A stretch of DNA of 64,000 nt from Phorcus lineatus (Eukaryota; Mollusca; Gastropoda; Trochida; Trochidae): assembly GCA_921293015.1 (NCBI GenBank), contig OV121090.1, positions 35,747,082 to 35,811,081 on the forward strand, given 5' to 3'. Within the stretch, counting starts at the first letter, position 1; each line of letters begins with the position of its first letter. Below are positions 1 through 13,312 of this stretch, one piece after another. Below the pieces are notes generated by a model. It was not told the origin of the DNA. It saw nothing but the letters and a program-made list of their open reading frames with translations, and did no database searches. The position numbers and the translations under genes are program-made.

Positions 1-208
1 GAAAGTTTGGTTTAGAAATATGCATTTTTAAAAAAGTTATCGCGCTCGCTACAACATTATGTATATTTTCGACTTAGTCTTTTTCCGCGATTTTGGTCCA
101 AAATGGCTATCTGTATCTCGATAAGGTCGAATCTGGAGCCTAAACCAAGAATCTGACAGAGAATTTCTTACATTCAATCGATAGAACACAATGTGATGTA
201 CATTTGAT
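1..208 (+). repeat. Reference satellite monomer (numbering bases 1-208)
   Basis: First complete monomer, used here to number variant sites. By hand count the typical monomer has about 73 G+C in 208 (35%). It carries near-invariant NsiI (ATGCAT, bases 20-25), ClaI (ATCGAT, bases 177-182) and BsrGI (TGTACA, bases 197-202) palindromes. An A/T-rich tract lies at bases 25-36. CpG-bearing segments lie at bases 40-50, 70-71, 86-89 and 119-120. Bases 51-73 and 104-122 are almost invariant throughout the window. Most diagnostic variation falls at bases 18, 25-33, 80, 91-95, 123-138 and 151-193. The choice of base 1 is arbitrary. At 208 bp the unit is close to one nucleosome plus linker. Confidence 0.95.
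90..104. other. 15-bp dyad recurring in each monomer
   Basis: attttggtccaaaat has two perfect 7-base inverted arms around one central base. The same element sits at bases 90-104 of nearly every monomer, so it recurs about every 208 bp. Variants that hit the arms are subtype-specific: T-to-C at base 91 (cgactttgg, common right of 24 kb) and G-to-C at base 95 (ttttcgtcc, only about 37.3-43 kb). A dimeric DNA-binding protein or a small cruciform could use such a dyad, but no binding function is shown. Confidence 0.6.
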
Positions 209-2080
209 GAAAGTTTGGTTTAGAAATATGCATTTTTAAAAAAGTTATCGCGCTCGCTACAACATTATGTATATTTTCGACTTAGTCTTTTTCCGCGATT
301 TTGGTCCAAAATGGCTATCTGTATCTCGATAAGGTCGAATCTGGAGCCTAAACCAAAAATCTGACAGGGAATTTCTTACATTCAATCGATAGAACACAAT
401 GTGATGTACATTTGATGAAAGTTTGGTTTAGAAATATGCATTTTTAAAAAAGTTATCGCGCTCGCTACAACATTATGTATATTTTCGACTTAGTCCTTTT
501 CCGCGATTTTGGTCCAAAATGGCTATCTGTATCTCGATAAGGTCAACCCTGGAGCCTAAACCAAGAATGTGACAGAGAATTTCTTACATTCAATCGATAG
601 AACACAATGTGATGTACATTTGATGAAAGTTTGGTTTAGAAATATGCATTTTTAAAAAAGTTATCGCGCTCGCTACAACATTATGTATATTTTCGACTTA
701 GTCTTTTTCCGCGATTTTGGTCCAAAATGGCTATCTGTATCTCGATAAGGTCGAATCTGGAGCCTAAACCAAGAACGTGACATTGAATTTCTTACATTCA
801 ATCGATAGAACACAATGTGATGTACATTTGATGAAAGTTTGGTTTAGAAATATGCATTTTTAAAAAAGTTATCGCGCTCGCTACAACATTATGTATATTT
901 TCGACTTAGTCTTTTTCCGCGATTTTGGTCCAAAATGGCTATCTGTATCTCGATTAGGTCAAATCTGGAGCCTAAACCAAGAATGTGACAGGGAATTTCT
1001 TACATACAATCGATAGTACACTATGTAATGTACATTTGATGAAAGTTTGGTTTAGAAATATGCATTTTTAAAAAAGTTATCGCGCTCGCTACAACATTAT
1101 GTATATTTTCGACTTAGTCTTTTTCCGCGATTTTGGTCCAAAATGGCTATCTGTATCTCGATAAGGTCGAATCTGGAGCCTAAACCAAGAATGTGACAGG
1201 GAATTTCTTACATTCAATCGATAGTACACTATGTGATGTACATTTGATGAAAGTTTGGTTTAGAAATATGCATTTTTAAAAAAGTTATCGCGCTCGCTAC
1301 AACATTATGTATATTTTCGACTTAGTCCTTTTCTGCGATTTTGGTCCAAAATGGCTATCTGTATCTCGATAAGGTCGAATCTGGAGCCTAAACCAAGAAT
1401 GTGACAGGGAATTTCTTACATTCAATCGATAGAACACAATGTGATGTACATTTGATGAAAGTTTGGTTTAGATATATGCATTTTTACAAAAGTTATCGCG
1501 CTCGCTACAACATTATGTATATTTTCGACTTAGTCTTTTTCCGCGATTTTGGTCCAAAATGGCTATCTGTATCTCGATAAGGTCGAATCTGGAGCCTAAA
1601 CCAAGAATGTGACAGGGAATTTCTTACATTCAATCGATAGAACACAATGTGATGTACATTTGATGAAAGTTTGGTTTAGAAATATGCATTTTTAAAAAAG
1701 TTATCGCGCTCGCTACAACATTATGTATATTTTCGACTTAGTCTTTTTCCGCGATTTTGGTCCAAAATGGCTATCTGTATCTCGATAAGGTCGAATCTGG
1801 AGCCTAAACCAAGAATGTGACAGGGAATTTCTTACATTCAATCGATAGAACACAATGTGATGTACATTTGATGAAAGTTTGGTTTAGAAATATGCATTTT
1901 TACAAAAGTTATCGCGCTCGCTACAACATTATGTATATTTTCGACTTAGTCTTTTTCCGCGATTTTGGTCCAAAATGGCTATCTGTATCTCGATAAGGTC
2001 GAATCTGGAGCCTAAACCAAGAATGTGACAGGGAATTTCTTACATTCAATCGATAGAACACAATGTGATGTACATTTGGT

Positions 2081-5000
2081 GAAAGTTTGGTTTAGAAATA
2101 TGCATTTTTAAAAAAGTTATCGCGCTCGCTACAACATTATGTATATTTTCGACTCAGTCTTTTTCCGCGATTTTGGTCCAAAATGGCTATCTGTATCTCG
2201 ATAAGGTCGAATCTGGAGCCTAAACCAAGAATCTGACAGAGAATTTCTTACATTCAATCGATAGAACACAATGTGATGTACATTTGATGAAAGTTTGGTT
2301 TAGAAATATGCATTTTTAAAAAAGTTATCGCGCTCGCTACAACATTATGTATATTTTCGACTTAGTCTTTTTCCGCGATTTTGGTCCAAAATGGCTATCT
2401 GTATCTCGATAAGGTCGAATCTGGAGCCTAAACCAAAAATCTGACAGGAAATTTCTTACATTCAATCGATAGAACACAATGTGATGTACATTTGATGAAA
2501 GTTTGGTTTAGAAATATGCATTTTTAAAAAAGTTATCGCGCTCGCTACAACATTATGTATATTTTCGACTTAGTCTTTTTCCGCGATTTTGGTCCAAAAT
2601 GGCTATCTGTATCTCGATAAGGTCAAATCTGGAGCCTAAACCAAGAATGTGACAGAGAATTTCTTACATTCAATCGATAGAACACAATGTGATGTACATT
2701 TGATGAAAGTTTGGTTTAGAAATATGCATTTTTAAAAAAGTTATCGCGCTCGCTACAACATTATGTATATTTTCGACTTAGTCCTTTTCCGCGATTTTGG
2801 TCCAAAATGGCTATCTGTATCTCGATAAGGTCGAATCTGGAGCCTAAACCAAGAATCTGACAGGGAATTTCTTACATTCAATCGATAGAACACAATGTGA
2901 TGTACATTTGATGAAAGTTTGGTTTAGATATATGCATTTTTACAAAAGTTATCGCGCTCGCTACAACATTATGTATATTTTCGACTTAGTCCTTTTCCGC
3001 GATTTTGGTCCAAAATGGCTATCTGTATCTCGATAAGGTCGAATCTGGAGCCTAAACCAAGAATGTGACAGGGAATTTCTTACATTCAATCGATAGAACA
3101 CAATGTGATGTACATTTGATGAAAGTTTGGTTTAGAAATATGCATTTTTAAAAAAGTTATCGCGCTCGCTACAACATTATGTATATTTTCGACTTAGTCC
3201 TTTTCCGCGATTTTGGTCCAAAATGGCTATCTGTATCTCGATAAGGTCAAATCTGGAGCCTAAACCAAGAATGTGACAGAGAATTTCTTACATTCAATCG
3301 ATAGAACACAATGTGATGTACATTTGATGAAAGTTTGGTTTAGAAATATGCATTTTTAAAAAAGTTATCGCGCTCGCTACAACATTATGTATATTTTCGA
3401 CTTAGTCCTTTTCCGCGATTTTGGTCCAAAATGGCTATCTGTATCTCGATAAGGTCGAATCTGGAGCCTAAACCAAGAATCTGACAGGGAATTTCTTACA
3501 ATCAATCGATAGAACACAATGTGATGTACATTTGATGAAAGTTTGGTTTAGATATATGCATTTTTACAAAAGTTATCGCGCTCGCTACAACATTATGTAT
3601 ATTTTCGACTTAGTCTTTTTCCGCGATTTTGGTCCAAAATGGCTATCTGTATCTCGATAAGGTCGAATCTGGAGCCTAAACCAAGAATGTGACAGGGAAT
3701 TTCTTACATTCAATCGATAGAACACAATGTGATGTACATTTGATGAAAGTTTGGTTTAGAAATATGCATTTTTAAAAAAGTTATCGCGCTCGCTACAACA
3801 TTATGTATATTTTCGACTTAGTCCTTTTCCGCGATTTTGGTCCAAAATGGCTATCTGTATCTCGATAAGGTCGAATCTGGAGCCTAAACCAAGAATGTGA
3901 CAGGAAATTTCTTACATTCAATCGATAGAACACAATGTGATGTACATTTGATGAAAGTTTGGTTTAGATATATGCATTTTTACAAAAGTTATCGCGCTCG
4001 CTACAACATTATGTATATTTTCGACTTAGTCCTTTTCCGCGATTTTGGTCCAAAATGGCTATCTGTATCTCGATAAGGTCAAATCTGGAGCCTAAACCAA
4101 GAATGTGACAGAGAATTTCTTACATTCAATCGATAGAACACAATGTGATGTACATTTGATGAAAGTTTGGTTTAGAAATATGCATTTTTAAAAAAGTTAT
4201 CGCGCTCGCTACAACATTATGTATATTTTCGACTTAGTCTTTTTCCGCGATTTTGGTCCAAAATGGCTATCTGTATCTCGATAAGGTCGAATCTGGAGCC
4301 TAAACCAAGAATGTGACAGGGAATTTCTTACATTCAATCGATAGAACACAATGTGATGTACATTTGATGAAAGTTTGGTTTAGAAATATGCATTTTTAAA
4401 AAAGTTATCGCGCTCGCTACAACATTATGTATATTTTCGACTTAGTCTTTTTCCGCGATTTTGGTCCAAAATGGCTATCTGTATCTCGATAAGGTCGAAT
4501 CTGGAGCCTAAACCAAGAATGTGACAGGGAATTTCTTACATTCAATCGATAGAACACAATGTGATGTACATTTGATGAAAGTTTGGTTTAGAAATATGCA
4601 TTTTTACAAAAGTTATCGCGCTCGCTACAACATTATGTATATTTTCGACTTAGTCTTTTTCCGCGATTTTGGTCCAAAATGGCTATCTGTATCTCGATAA
4701 GGTCGAATCTGGAGCCTAAACCAAGAATGTGACAGGGAATTTCTTACATTCAATCGATAGAACACAATGTGATGTACATTTGGTGAAAGTTTGGTTTAGA
4801 AATATGCATTTTTAAAAAAGTTATCGCGCTCGCTACAACATTATGTATATTTTCGACTCAGTCTTTTTCCGCGATTTTGGTCCAAAATGGCTATCTGTAT
4901 CTCGATAAGGTCGAATCTGGAGCCTAAACCAAGAATCTGACAGAGAATTTCTTACATTCAATCGATAGAACACAATGTGATGTACATTTGATGAAAGTTT

Positions 5001-7696
5001 GGTTTAGAAATATGCATTTTTAAAAAAGTTATCGCGCTCGCTACAACATTATGTATATTTTCGACTTAGTCTTTTTCCGCGATTTTGGTCCAAAATGGCT
5101 ATCTGTATCTCGATAAGGTCGAATCTGGAGCCTAAACCAAGAACGTGACATTGAATTTCTTACATTCAATCGATAGAACACAATGTGATGTACATTTGAT
5201 GAAAGTTTGGTTTAGAAATATGCATTTTTAAAAAAGTTATCGCGCTCGCTACAACATTATGTATATTTTCGACTTAGTCCTTTTCCGCGATTTTGGTCCA
5301 AAATGGCTATCTGTATCTCGATTAGGTCAAATCTGGAGCCTAAACCAAGAATGTGACAGGGAATTTCTTACATACAATCGATAGTACACTATGTAATGTA
5401 CATTTGATGAAAGTTTGGTTTAGAAATATGCATTTTTAAAAAAGTTATCGCGCTCGCTACAACATTATGTATATTTTCGACTTAGTCTTTTTCCGCGATT
5501 TTGGTCCAAAATGGCTATCTGTATCTCGATAAGGTCGAATCTGGAGCCTAAACCAAGAATGTGACAGGGAATTTCTTACATTCAATCGATAGTACACTAT
5601 GTGATGTACATTTGATGAAAGTTTGGTTTAGAAATATGCATTTTTAAAAAAGTTATCGCGCTCGCTACAACATTATGTATATTTTCGACTTAGTCCTTTT
5701 CTGCGATTTTGGTCCAAAATGGCTATCTGTATCTCGATAAGGTCGAATCTGGAGCCTAAACCAAGAATGTGACAGGGAATTTCTTACATTCAATCGATAG
5801 AACACAATGTGATGTACATTTGATGAAAGTTTGGTTTAGATATATGCATTTTTACAAAAGTTATCGCGCTCGCTACAACATTATGTATATTTTCGACTTA
5901 GTCTTTTTCCGCGATTTTGGTCCAAAATGGCTATCTGTATCTCGATAAGGTCGAATCTGGAGCCTAAACCAAGAATGTGACAGGGAATTTCTTACATTCA
6001 ATCGATAGAACACAATGTGATGTACATTTGATGAAAGTTTGGTTTAGAAATATGCATTTTTAAAAAAGTTATCGCGCTCGCTACAACATTATGTATATTT
6101 TCGACTTAGTCTTTTTCCGCGATTTTGGTCCAAAATGGCTATCTGTATCTCGATAAGGTCGAATCTGGAGCCTAAACCAAGAATGTGACAGGGAATTTCT
6201 TACATTCAATCGATAGAACACAATGTGATGTACATTTGATGAAAGTTTGGTTTAGAAATATGCATTTTTACAAAAGTTATCGCGCTCGCTACAACATTAT
6301 GTATATTTTCGACTTAGTCTTTTTCCGCGATTTTGGTCCAAAATGGCTATCTGTATCTCGATAAGGTCGAATCTGGAGCCTAAACCAAGAATGTGACAGG
6401 GAATTTCTTACATTCAATCGATAGAACACAATGTGATGTACATTTGGTGAAAGTTTGGTTTAGAAATATGCATTTTTAAAAAAGTTATCGCGCTCGCTAC
6501 AACATTATGTATATTTTCGACTCAGTCTTTTTCCGCGATTTTGGTCCAAAATGGCTATCTGTATCTCGATAAGGTCGAATCTGGAGCCTAAACCAAGAAT
6601 CTGACAGAGAATTTCTTACATTCAATCGATAGAACACAATGTGATGTACATTTGATGAAAGTTTGGTTTAGAAATATGCATTTTTAAAAAAGTTATCGCG
6701 CTCGCTACAACATTATGTATATTTTCGACTTAGTCTTTTTCCGCGATTTTGGTCCAAAATGGCTATCTGTATCTCGATAAGGTCGAATCTGGAGCCTAAA
6801 CCAAAAATCTGACAGGAAATTTCTTACATTCAATCGATAGAACACAATGTGATGTACATTTGATGAAAGTTTGGTTTAGAAATATGCATTTTTAAAAAAG
6901 TTATCGCGCTCGCTACAACATTATGTATATTTTCGACTTAGTCTTTTTCCGCGATTTTGGTCCAAAATGGCTATCTGTATCTCGATAAGGTCGAATCTGG
7001 AGCCTAAACCAAGAATGTGACAGGGAATTTCTTACATTCAATCGATAGAACACAATGTGATGTACATTTGATGAAAGTTTGGTTTAGAAATATGCATTTT
7101 TAAAAAAGTTATCGCGCTCGCTACAACATTATGTATATTTTCGACTTAGTCCTTTTCCGCGATTTTGGTCCAAAATGGCTATCTGTATCTCGATAAGGTC
7201 AAATCTGGAGCCTAAACCAAGAATGTGACAGAGAATTTCTTACATTCAATCGATAGAACACAATGTGATGTACATTTGATGAAAGTTTGGTTTAGAAATA
7301 TGCATTTTTAAAAAAGTTATCGCGCTCGCTACAACATTATGTATATTTTCGACTTAGTCCTTTTCCGCGATTTTGGTCCAAAATGGCTATCTGTATCTCG
7401 ATAAGGTCAAATCTGGAGCCTAAACCAAGAATCTGACAGGGAATTTCTTACATTCAATCGATAGAACACAATGTGATGTACATTTGATGAAAGTTTGGTT
7501 TAGATATATGCATTTTTACAAAAGTTATCGCGCTCGCTACAACATTATGTATATTTTCGACTTAGTCTTTTTCCGCGATTTTGGTCCAAAATGGCTATCT
7601 GTATCTCGATAAGGTCGAATCTGGAGCCTAAACCAAGAATGTGACAGGGAATTTCTTACATTCAATCGATAGAACACAATGTGATGTACATTTGAT
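2081..7696 (+). repeat. 27-monomer higher-order repeat, unit A (5,616 bp)
   Basis: Twenty-seven monomers whose ordered variants are repeated almost exactly by the next 27. Landmarks include the ggtgaaag plus gactcag monomers at 2081, 4785 and 6449, the aaccaaaaatctg monomers at 2289 and 6657, and gaacgtgacattg at 5141. Every landmark after the first monomer reappears 5,616 bp downstream. The unit has internal redundancy: its first two monomers resemble those at 6449-6864. This suggests it grew from a roughly 21-monomer ancestor. Confidence 0.85.
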
Positions 7697-10600
7697 GAAA
7701 GTTTGGTTTAGAAATATGCATTTTTAAAAAAGTTATCGCGCTCGCTACAACATTATGTATATTTTCGACTTAGTCCTTTTCCGCGATTTTGGTCCAAAAT
7801 GGCTATCTGTATCTCGATAAGGTCGAATCTGGAGCCTAAACCAAGAATCTGACAGAGAATTTCTTACATTCAATCGATAGAACACAATGTGATGTACATT
7901 TGATGAAAGTTTGGTTTAGAAATATGCATTTTTAAAAAAGTTATCGCGCTCGCTACAACATTATGTATATTTTCGACTTAGTCTTTTTCCGCGATTTTGG
8001 TCCAAAATGGCTATCTGTATCTCGATAAGGTCGAATCTGGAGCCTAAACCAAAAATCTGACAGGAAATTTCTTACATTCAATCGATAGAACACAATGTGA
8101 TGTACATTTGATGAAAGTTTGGTTTAGAAATATGCATTTTTAAAAAAGTTATCGCGCTCGCTACAACATTATGTATATTTTCGACTTAGTCTTTTTCCGC
8201 GATTTTGGTCCAAAATGGCTATCTGTATCTCGATAAGGTCAAATCTGGAGCCTAAACCAAGAATGTGACAGAGAATTTCTTACATTCAATCGATAGAACA
8301 CAATGTGATGTACATTTGATGAAAGTTTGGTTTAGAAATATGCATTTTTAAAAAAGTTATCGCGCTCGCTACAACATTATGTATATTTTCGACTTAGTCC
8401 CTTTCCGCGATTTTGGTCCAAAATGGCTATCTGTATCTCGATAAGGTCGAATCTGGAGCCTAAACCAAGAATCTGACAGGGAATTTCTTACATTCAATCG
8501 ATAGAACACAATGTGATGTACATTTGATGAAAGTTTGGTTTAGATATATGCATTTTTACAAAAGTTATCGCGCTCGCTACAACATTATGTATATTTTCGA
8601 CTTAGTCTTTTTCCGCGATTTTGGTCCAAAATGGCTATCTGTATCTCGATAAGGTCGAATCTGGAGCCTAAACCAAGAATGTGACAGGGAATTTCTTACA
8701 TTCAATCGATAGAACACAATGTGATGTACATTTGATGAAAGTTTGGTTTAGAAATATGCATTTTTAAAAAAGTTATCGCGCTCGCTACAACATTATGTAT
8801 ATTTTCGACTTAGTCCTTTTCCGCGATTTTGGTCCAAAATGGCTATCTGTATCTCGATAAGGTCAAATCTGGAGCCTAAACCAAGAATGTGACAGAGAAT
8901 TTCTTACATTCAATCGATAGAACACAATGTGATGTACATTTGATGAAAGTTTGGTTTAGAAATATGCATTTTTAAAAAAGTTATCGCGCTCGCTACAACA
9001 TTATGTATATTTTCGACTTAGTCCTTTTCCGCGATTTTGGTCCAAAATGGCTATCTGTATCTCGATAAGGTCGAATCTGGAGCCTAAACCAAGAATCTGA
9101 CAGGGAATTTCTTACATTCAATCGATAGAACACAATGTGATGTACATTTGATGAAAGTTTGGTTTAGATATATGCATTTTTACAAAAGTTATCGCGCTCG
9201 CTACAACATTATGTATATTTTCGACTTAGTCTTTTTCCGCGATTTTGGTCCAAAATGGCTATCTGTATCTCGATAAGGTCGAATCTGGAGCCTAAACCAA
9301 GAATGTGACAGGGAATTTCTTACATTCAATCGATAGAACACAATGTGATGTACATTTGATGAAAGTTTGGTTTAGAAATATGCATTTTTAAAAAAGTTAT
9401 CGCGCTCGCTACAACATTATGTATATTTTCGACTTAGTCCTTTTCCGCGATTTTGGTCCAAAATGGCTATCTGTATCTCGATAAGGTCGAATCTGGAGCC
9501 TAAACCAAGAATGTGACAGGAAATTTCTTACATTCAATCGATAGAACACAATGTGATGTACATTTGATGAAAGTTTGGTTTAGATATATGCATTTTTACA
9601 AAAGTTATCGCGCTCGCTACAACATTATGTATATTTTCGACTTAGTCCTTTTCCGCGATTTTGGTCCAAAATGGCTATCTGTATCTCGATAAGGTCAAAT
9701 CTGGAGCCTAAACCAAGAATGTGACAGAGAATTTCTTACATTCAATCGATAGAACACAATGTGATGTACATTTGATGAAAGTTTGGTTTAGAAATATGCA
9801 TTTTTAAAAAAGTTATCGCGCTCGCTACAACATTATGTATATTTTCGACTTAGTCTTTTTCCGCGATTTTGGTCCAAAATGGCTATCTGTATCTCGATAA
9901 GGTCGAATCTGGAGCCTAAACCAAGAATGTGACAGGGAATTTCTTACATTCAATCGATAGAACACAATGTGATGTACATTTGATGAAAGTTTGGTTTAGA
10001 AATATGCATTTTTAAAAAAGTTATCGCGCTCGCTACAACATTATGTATATTTTCGACTTAGTCTTTTTCCGCGATTTTGGTCCAAAATGGCTATCTGTAT
10101 CTCGATAAGGTCGAATCTGGAGCCTAAACCAAGAATGTGACAGGGAATTTCTTACATTCAATCGATAGAACACAATGTGATGTACATTTGATGAAAGTTT
10201 GGTTTAGAAATATGCATTTTTACAAAAGTTATCGCGCTCGCTACAACATTATGTATATTTTCGACTTAGTCTTTTTCCGCGATTTTGGTCCAAAATGGCT
10301 ATCTGTATCTCGATAAGGTCGAATCTGGAGCCTAAACCAAGAATGTGACAGGGAATTTCTTACATTCAATCGATAGAACACAATGTGATGTACATTTGGT
10401 GAAAGTTTGGTTTAGAAATATGCATTTTTAAAAAAGTTATCGCGCTCGCTACAACATTATGTATATTTTCGACTCAGTCTTTTTCCGCGATTTTGGTCCA
10501 AAATGGCTATCTGTATCTCGATAAGGTCGAATCTGGAGCCTAAACCAAGAATCTGACAGAGAATTTCTTACATTCAATCGATAGAACACAATGTGATGTA

Positions 10601-13312
10601 CATTTGATGAAAGTTTGGTTTAGAAATATGCATTTTTAAAAAAGTTATCGCGCTCGCTACAACATTATGTATATTTTCGACTTAGTCTTTTTCCGCGATT
10701 TTGGTCCAAAATGGCTATCTGTATCTCGATAAGGTCGAATCTGGAGCCTAAACCAAGAACGTGACATTGAATTTCTTACATTCAATCGATAGAACACAAT
10801 GTGATGTACATTTGATGAAAGTTTGGTTTAGAAATATGCATTTTTAAAAAAGTTATCGCGCTCGCTACAACATTATGTATATTTTCGACTTAGTCTTTTT
10901 CCGCGATTTTGGTCCAAAATGGCTATCTGTATCTCGATTAGGTCAAATCTGGAGCCTAAACCAAGAATGTGACAGGGAATTTCTTACATACAATCGATAG
11001 TACACTATGTAATGTACATTTGATGAAAGTTTGGTTTAGAAATATGCATTTTTAAAAAAGTTATCGCGCTCGCTACAACATTATGTATATTTTCGACTTA
11101 GTCTTTTTCCGCGATTTTGGTCCAAAATGGCTATCTGTATCTCGATAAGGTCGAATCTGGAGCCTAAACCAAGAATGTGACAGGGAATTTCTTACATTCA
11201 ATCGATAGTACACTATGTGATGTACATTTGATGAAAGTTTGGTTTAGAAATATGCATTTTTAAAAAAGTTATCGCGCTCGCTACAACATTATGTATATTT
11301 TCGACTTAGTCCTTTTCTGCGATTTTGGTCCAAAATGGCTATCTGTATCTCGATAAGGTCGAATCTGGAGCCTAAACCAAGAATGTGACAGGGAATTTCT
11401 TACATTCAATCGATAGAACACAATGTGATGTACATTTGATGAAAGTTTGGTTTAGATATATGCATTTTTACAAAAGTTATCGCGCTCGCTACAACATTAT
11501 GTATATTTTCGACTTAGTCTTTTTCCGCGATTTTGGTCCAAAATGGCTATCTGTATCTCGATAAGGTCGAATCTGGAGCCTAAACCAAGAATGTGACAGG
11601 GAATTTCTTACATTCAATCGATAGAACACAATGTGATGTACATTTGATGAAAGTTTGGTTTAGAAATATGCATTTTTAAAAAAGTTATCGCGCTCGCTAC
11701 AACATTATGTATATTTTCGACTTAGTCTTTTTCCGCGATTTTGGTCCAAAATGGCTATCTGTATCTCGATAAGGTCGAATCTGGAGCCTAAACCAAGAAT
11801 GTGACAGGGAATTTCTTACATTCAATCGATAGAACACAATGTGATGTACATTTGATGAAAGTTTGGTTTAGAAATATGCATTTTTACAAAAGTTATCGCG
11901 CTCGCTACAACATTATGTATATTTTCGACTTAGTCTTTTTCCGCGATTTTGGTCCAAAATGGCTATCTGTATCTCGATAAGGTCGAATCTGGAGCCTAAA
12001 CCAAGAATGTGACAGGGAATTTCTTACATTCAATCGATAGAACACAATGTGATGTACATTTGGTGAAAGTTTGGTTTAGAAATATGCATTTTTAAAAAAG
12101 TTATCGCGCTCGCTACAACATTATGTATATTTTCGACTCAGTCTTTTTCCGCGATTTTGGTCCAAAATGGCTATCTGTATCTCGATAAGGTCGAATCTGG
12201 AGCCTAAACCAAGAATCTGACAGAGAATTTCTTACATTCAATCGATAGAACACAATGTGATGTACATTTGATGAAAGTTTGGTTTAGAAATATGCATTTT
12301 TAAAAAAGTTATCGCGCTCGCTACAACATTATGTATATTTTCGACTTAGTCTTTTTCCGCGATTTTGGTCCAAAATGGCTATCTGTATCTCGATAAGGTC
12401 GAATCTGGAGCCTAAACCAAAAATCTGACAGGAAATTTCTTACATTCAATCGATAGAACACAATGTGATGTACATTTGATGAAAGTTTGGTTTAGAAATA
12501 TGCATTTTTAAAAAAGTTATCGCGCTCGCTACAACATTATGTATATTTTCGACTTAGTCTTTTTCCGCGATTTTGGTCCAAAATGGCTATCTGTATCTCG
12601 ATAAGGTCGAATCTGGAGCCTAAACCAAGAATGTGACAGGGAATTTCTTACATTCAATCGATAGAACACAATGTGATGTACATTTGATGAAAGTTTGGTT
12701 TAGAAATATGCATTTTTAAAAAAGTTATCGCGCTCGCTACAACATTATGTATATTTTCGACTTAGTCCTTTTCCGCGATTTTGGTCCAAAATGGCTATCT
12801 GTATCTCGATAAGGTCAAATCTGGAGCCTAAACCAAGAATGTGACAGAGAATTTCTTACATTCAATCGATAGAACACAATGTGATGTACATTTGATGAAA
12901 GTTTGGTTTAGAAATATGCATTTTTAAAAAAGTTATCGCGCTCGCTACAACATTATGTATATTTTCGACTTAGTCCTTTTCCGCGATTTTGGTCCAAAAT
13001 GGCTATCTGTATCTCGATAAGGTCAAATCTGGAGCCTAAACCAAGAATCTGACAGGGAATTTCTTACATTCAATCGATAGAACACAATGTGATGTACATT
13101 TGATGAAAGTTTGGTTTAGATATATGCATTTTTACAAAAGTTATCGCGCTCGCTACAACATTATGTATATTTTCGACTTAGTCTTTTTCCGCGATTTTGG
13201 TCCAAAATGGCTATCTGTATCTCGATAAGGTCGAATCTGGAGCCTAAACCAAGAATGTGACAGGGAATTTCTTACATTCAATCGATAGAACACAATGTGA
13301 TGTACATTTGAT
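7697..13312 (+). repeat. 27-monomer higher-order repeat, unit B (5,616 bp)
   Basis: Tandem copy of 2081-7696. Monomer-by-monomer comparison of diagnostic bases agrees across all 27 positions with only scattered differences. The first monomer lacks the ggtg/gactcag changes of unit A. A C-to-T reversal lies near 8581-8610, gtccctttcc near 8398 is private to unit B, and catt at 9116 replaces the acaatcaatcg variant seen near 3498. After 13312 the order no longer follows a third full unit. Confidence 0.85.

Larger units (their letters stand above)
1..2080 (+). repeat. Left-end monomers, partial copy of 27-mer HOR
   Basis: Ten monomers. From 625 their order of variants repeats 21 monomers later: 625-2496 matches 4993-6864, and a third copy lies at 10609-12480. 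Shared markers in order are the gaacgtgacattg variant (773, 5141, 10757), the cgattagg/catacaatc monomer that follows it, the rare ttttctgcg change (near 1330, 5698 and 11314), and a gatatatg monomer. The monomer at 417 carries a private change, ggtcaaccc, at 542-550. The array clearly continues beyond the left edge. Confidence 0.85.

Noticed and set aside
61-70. gtatattttc as a TATA-box promoter
   Set aside because: AT-rich words like this are expected at 35% GC. It is repeated in every monomer and there is no associated gene or terminator.
67-83. CENP-B-box-like motif (ttcg, then a, then c, in the CENP-B spacing)
   Set aside because: Only six of the nine essential CENP-B box bases match; the GGG is replaced by TTT. 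A six-of-nine match is expected several times by chance in 208 bp on two strands.
124-131. aggtca nuclear-receptor half-site in cgattaggtcaaat monomers
   Set aside because: A six-base match is expected by chance, it is a variant of only some monomers, and no paired half-site at standard spacing is seen.
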